DNA of 46,836 bases from JBIOJM01 sp044450785 (GTDB lineage: Bacteria; Planctomycetota; Planctomycetia; Isosphaerales; Isosphaeraceae): NCBI GenBank assembly GCA_044450785.1, contig JBIOJM010000035.1, positions 1 through 46,836 of the forward strand, in the 5' to 3' direction. Shown piece by piece: positions 44,597 through 46,836 of the stretch. The stretch's first letter is position 1. Every line of letters begins with the position of its first letter. The notes below the pieces were generated by a model, which was not told the origin of the DNA, ran no database searches, and saw only the letters and a program-made list of their open reading frames with translations. A program made the translations under genes and the position numbers.

Positions 44597-44803
44597 AGGG
44601 AGTCGATCGCTCATTCTTGGTGAGATCGCGCATTGGCAGCGCACTTCGTGTAAGATGTCGCCCCGTCGTGTCCTCGTCAGGTGCCGCGAGGGTTCACTTT
44701 TCAGAATCCCCCTAATATTTCGCGTGCTCGCTACGAATGGATCAGAAGGGGGAGAGCAGGCTGTTTTGGCGTGCGGGCCGAGGTTTGACCGGGATCGAGG
44801 TCA

Positions 44804-45742
44804 ATGAATAAGACGCTCAAAAAACTGGCGATCCTGGCGAGTGGCCTGGTCGTCCTCAGCTTCGTGGTGGTGGTTGTCAACCAGACAGCCGGGGTGGTCC
44901 AGCTCGCCAAGGAGGTCCATCCGGCCTTGGGGACGGTGACGCTCTGGGGTCTCTTGATCGCCTACGGGGGAATGATCGGCGTGCCGATCGTGATCGTGCT
45001 CCGCATGCCGAAACCACTCAAGCCGCCGGCGAGCGAGTCGAGCCCGGAGTTCGCCGTTCACCTCAAGCGGTTGGGCGATCGGCTGGCGAGCAACCCGCAT
45101 GTCCGGCTCGCCTCCATCCGGCCGATCGACCGCCGGAACATCGAGGACGCGCTGCGGATCTTGGATGACGACGCCGATGCGATTGTCAAGCAGATGGCGA
45201 CGACGGTCTTCCTGACGACGGCCGTCTCCCAGAGCGGCCGGCTGGACGCTCTGCTCGTCCTGGCTGCCCAATCCCGCATGGTCTGGCGGATTGCCCACCT
45301 CTATTATCAACGGCCATCTCTCCGCGAAATGACGCATCTTTATGCCAACGTTGCCGCCACGTCGTTCGTCGCCGGTGAGCTCGATGATCTGGAGCTGCAC
45401 CAGATGATTCAGCCCGTGGTGGCAGGGACGTTGGGTGCGGTGGGTGGGGTGATCCCGGGTTTCCAGGTCCTCACTTCCATCCTGATCAACTCGCTGCTCT
45501 CCGGCAGTGCCAACGCCTTCCTGACCCTGCGAGTCGGGATCATCGCCAAGGACTATTGTGGGTCGCTGGTTGCAGAGCCCAGGGCGCAAGTCCGGCGCGC
45601 CGCGACCGCCCAAGCGGCGCGGCTTCTCTCCGGAATCGTCAAGGAGAGTGGTGCTCGCGTCCGCGAGGCGGTCTGGAAGGAGATCAAGCAGAAGATTCCT
45701 CGCCCCTGGCCGATGCGCAAAGCTCAGCCCGAGACCGTGTAG
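44804..45742 (+). CDS. DUF697 (YcjF-like) membrane protein
   Basis: A 312-residue protein with two N-terminal transmembrane helices (about 10-27 and 43-66) and a conserved C-terminal DUF697-type domain. Signatures are MTHLYANVAATSFVAGELDDLE, GAVGGVIPGFQVLTSILINSLLSG and LTLRVGIIAKDYC. Relatives are inner-membrane proteins of unknown biochemical role, some linked to stress or GTPase partners. No partner gene is adjacent here. It lies 48 bp before a GNAT gene on the same strand. Confidence 0.82.
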   Translation: MNKTLKKLAILASGLVVLSFVVVVVNQTAGVVQLAKEVHPALGTVTLWGLLIAYGGMIGVPIVIVLRMPKPLKPPASESSPEFAVHLKRLGDRLASNPHVRLASIRPIDRRNIEDALRILDDDADAIVKQMATTVFLTTAVSQSGRLDALLVLAAQSRMVWRIAHLYYQRPSLREMTHLYANVAATSFVAGELDDLELHQMIQPVVAGTLGAVGGVIPGFQVLTSILINSLLSGSANAFLTLRVGIIAKDYCGSLVAEPRAQVRRAATAQAARLLSGIVKESGARVREAVWKEIKQKIPRPWPMRKAQPETV

Positions 45743-45790
45743 CCGGCGCCGATCGCGACTTGGAGGCGGGGCTTTTCCGGGATTCGGTCC

Positions 45791-46309
45791 ATGCACACCC
45801 TCGCCTCCCAGCGACTCTTGCTCAGGATGTTCCGTGAGTCGGACCTGGACGCTTACGCCGAGATGTGCGGCGATCGGGACGTGATGCGCTTCCTGGGGGA
45901 TGGCCGCCTCATGACCCGCGCCGAAGCCTGGCGGCACATGGCGCTGGTGGTGGGTCACTGGCAGCTCCGGGGCTTCGGCCTTTGGGCCGTCGAAGAGCGC
46001 GGCACCGGGCTTTTGACCGGCCGGGTCGGCTGCTGGCAGCCCGAGGGTTGGCCCGGCCTGGAAATCGGCTGGGCGCTCCGCCGCGGCTTCTGGGGCCGAG
46101 GCTATGCCACCGAGGCGGCTCTGATGGCCCTGGAGTACGCCTTCACCGAGCTCCGGCAAGCGCGCGTCATCAGCCTGATCGATCCGGATAACGGCCCTTC
46201 CATCGCCGTCGCGCTTCGCCTGGGCATGCGCACGCAAGGATACACCGAGGTCATGGGCCACCCTGTCGTCGTGTACGGCATCGACCGGCCGTCGAGACTT
46301 CCCGTCTGA
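45791..46309 (+). CDS. GNAT-family N-acetyltransferase (RimJ/RimL-like)
   Basis: A 172-residue acetyl-CoA-dependent transferase. The N-terminus RLLLRMFRESDLDAYAEM is typical of RimJ/RimL-type enzymes that acetylate protein N-termini or small amines. The acetyl-CoA pyrophosphate motif is RRGFWGRGYATEA, followed by DPDNGPSIAVALRLGM. The substrate is not evident. The ATG at 45791 has only a weak ribosome site; it lies 48 bp after the DUF697 gene. Confidence 0.9.
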   Translation: MHTLASQRLLLRMFRESDLDAYAEMCGDRDVMRFLGDGRLMTRAEAWRHMALVVGHWQLRGFGLWAVEERGTGLLTGRVGCWQPEGWPGLEIGWALRRGFWGRGYATEAALMALEYAFTELRQARVISLIDPDNGPSIAVALRLGMRTQGYTEVMGHPVVVYGIDRPSRLPV

Positions 46310-46584
46310 GCCTCATCCTGGAGTGCGGATCCCTCCGACAAAGTGCAAGAGGGCGGTCTCCCAAAAAGACGACGATTTGCCGGAATTCGGTCTACCCGTC
46401 CCGAACTTCTCTGTATTATACTGAGCGACGGTTGGAAACCGAACGAGTGCGTGTCGTAGATCCCTCCCGGTATCTTTTCGCTTGCCTCTCTCGCCTTTCC
46501 ACCCACTGGGCCGCCCGGTCGGTCTATTCGGATACGACCCGGAGAGTGATCGATGGGTCGCGACACTCTGGTCTCAGGAGATTG

Positions 46585-46836
46585 ATGGTGGGTAAGAAAC
46601 TGTACGTCGGAAATCTCACTTACCGGGTGAGCAGCTCCGACCTGGAACAACTGTTTTCTCAGTACGGCAGCGTTGAGAGCGCGGAGGTCATCTCCGACCG
46701 CGACACAGGCAGGAGCAAGGGCTTCGGGTTCATCGAGATGAGCAGCGACAACGAAGCGAGGGCGGCAATCGATGCGCTTAACGACCATGAGCACGACGGC
46801 CGTCGCCTTACGGTCAATGAGGCCAGGCCCCGGGAG
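46585..46836 (+). CDS. RRM-domain RNA-binding protein (partial)
   Basis: The first 84 residues of a small single-RRM protein; it runs off the window end with no stop. RNP2 is LYVGNL (about 6-11) and RNP1 is KGFGFIEM near 46-53. The helix between them (SSDLEQLFSQYG) is conserved. Such bacterial proteins, common in planctomycetes and cyanobacteria, bind RNA and in cyanobacteria include cold-induced members. AGGAG lies five bases before the ATG at 46585. The 275-bp leader upstream is long enough for regulation, and a TATTAT at 46414-46419 could be part of a promoter. Confidence 0.92.
   Translation, partial: MVGKKLYVGNLTYRVSSSDLEQLFSQYGSVESAEVISDRDTGRSKGFGFIEMSSDNEARAAIDALNDHEHDGRRLTVNEARPRE

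Overview
The window looks like chromosomal DNA of a planctomycete, most likely of the Isosphaeraceae/Gemmataceae type. Four things point there: a 4.7k-residue surface protein with an LEPRxLL-type N-terminus, a cysteine-rich YTV-repeat wall protein, a Ser/Thr kinase fused to WD40 repeats beside its own ECF sigma factor, and a methyltransferase/flavoenzyme/type III polyketide synthase operon. The DNA is GC-rich with GTG and TTG starts. There are no rRNA, tRNA or CRISPR features.

Layout. 1-706: no convincing gene. 707-9143 (minus strand): ECF sigma factor, WD40 kinase and cobalamin-dependent methionine synthase (metH). 9374-9481: a palindromic repeat. 9600-23693 (plus): one giant gene encoding a dockerin-like segment, Ig-like domains, a vanadium-haloperoxidase domain, a peptidoglycan-binding plus MepA-like metallopeptidase module in AT-richer DNA, a LVIVD-type propeller, four 184-residue repeats and a C-terminal HExxHxxGxxH protease. 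23711-23968 (minus): an HAD-phosphatase remnant. 24185-27161 (plus): the type III PKS operon. 27167-28426 (minus): an orphan propeller-like gene. 28665-33707 (plus): a membrane protein, then argB-argD-argF-rph and another membrane protein. 34224-36034: a secreted protein and rdgB.

36069-37630 is a toxin-antitoxin patch: an antitoxin whose VapC partner is reduced to its two ends, a 114-bp copy of the 3' end of the YTV gene, and an apparently intact parDE pair. A strong bidirectional terminator separates this from the YTV gene (37817-40081, minus). 40438-43270 (plus) holds an SDR, argJ and a nitrilase-like gene. After a 690-bp gap come a Tat-exported ankyrin protein, a DUF697 membrane protein, a GNAT acetyltransferase and the start of an RRM RNA-binding protein that runs off the window.

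How the genes fit together: argB, argD, argF and argJ cover much of arginine synthesis (acetylglutamate kinase, acetylornithine aminotransferase, ornithine carbamoyltransferase, ornithine acetyltransferase). rph and rdgB are RNA/nucleotide housekeeping genes. The PKS operon should make and tailor an alkylresorcinol- or pyrone-like lipid. The giant protein and the YTV protein are envelope components. The most unusual element is the giant protein, which carries three separate metal- or metal-oxide-dependent active-site signatures in one secreted chain.
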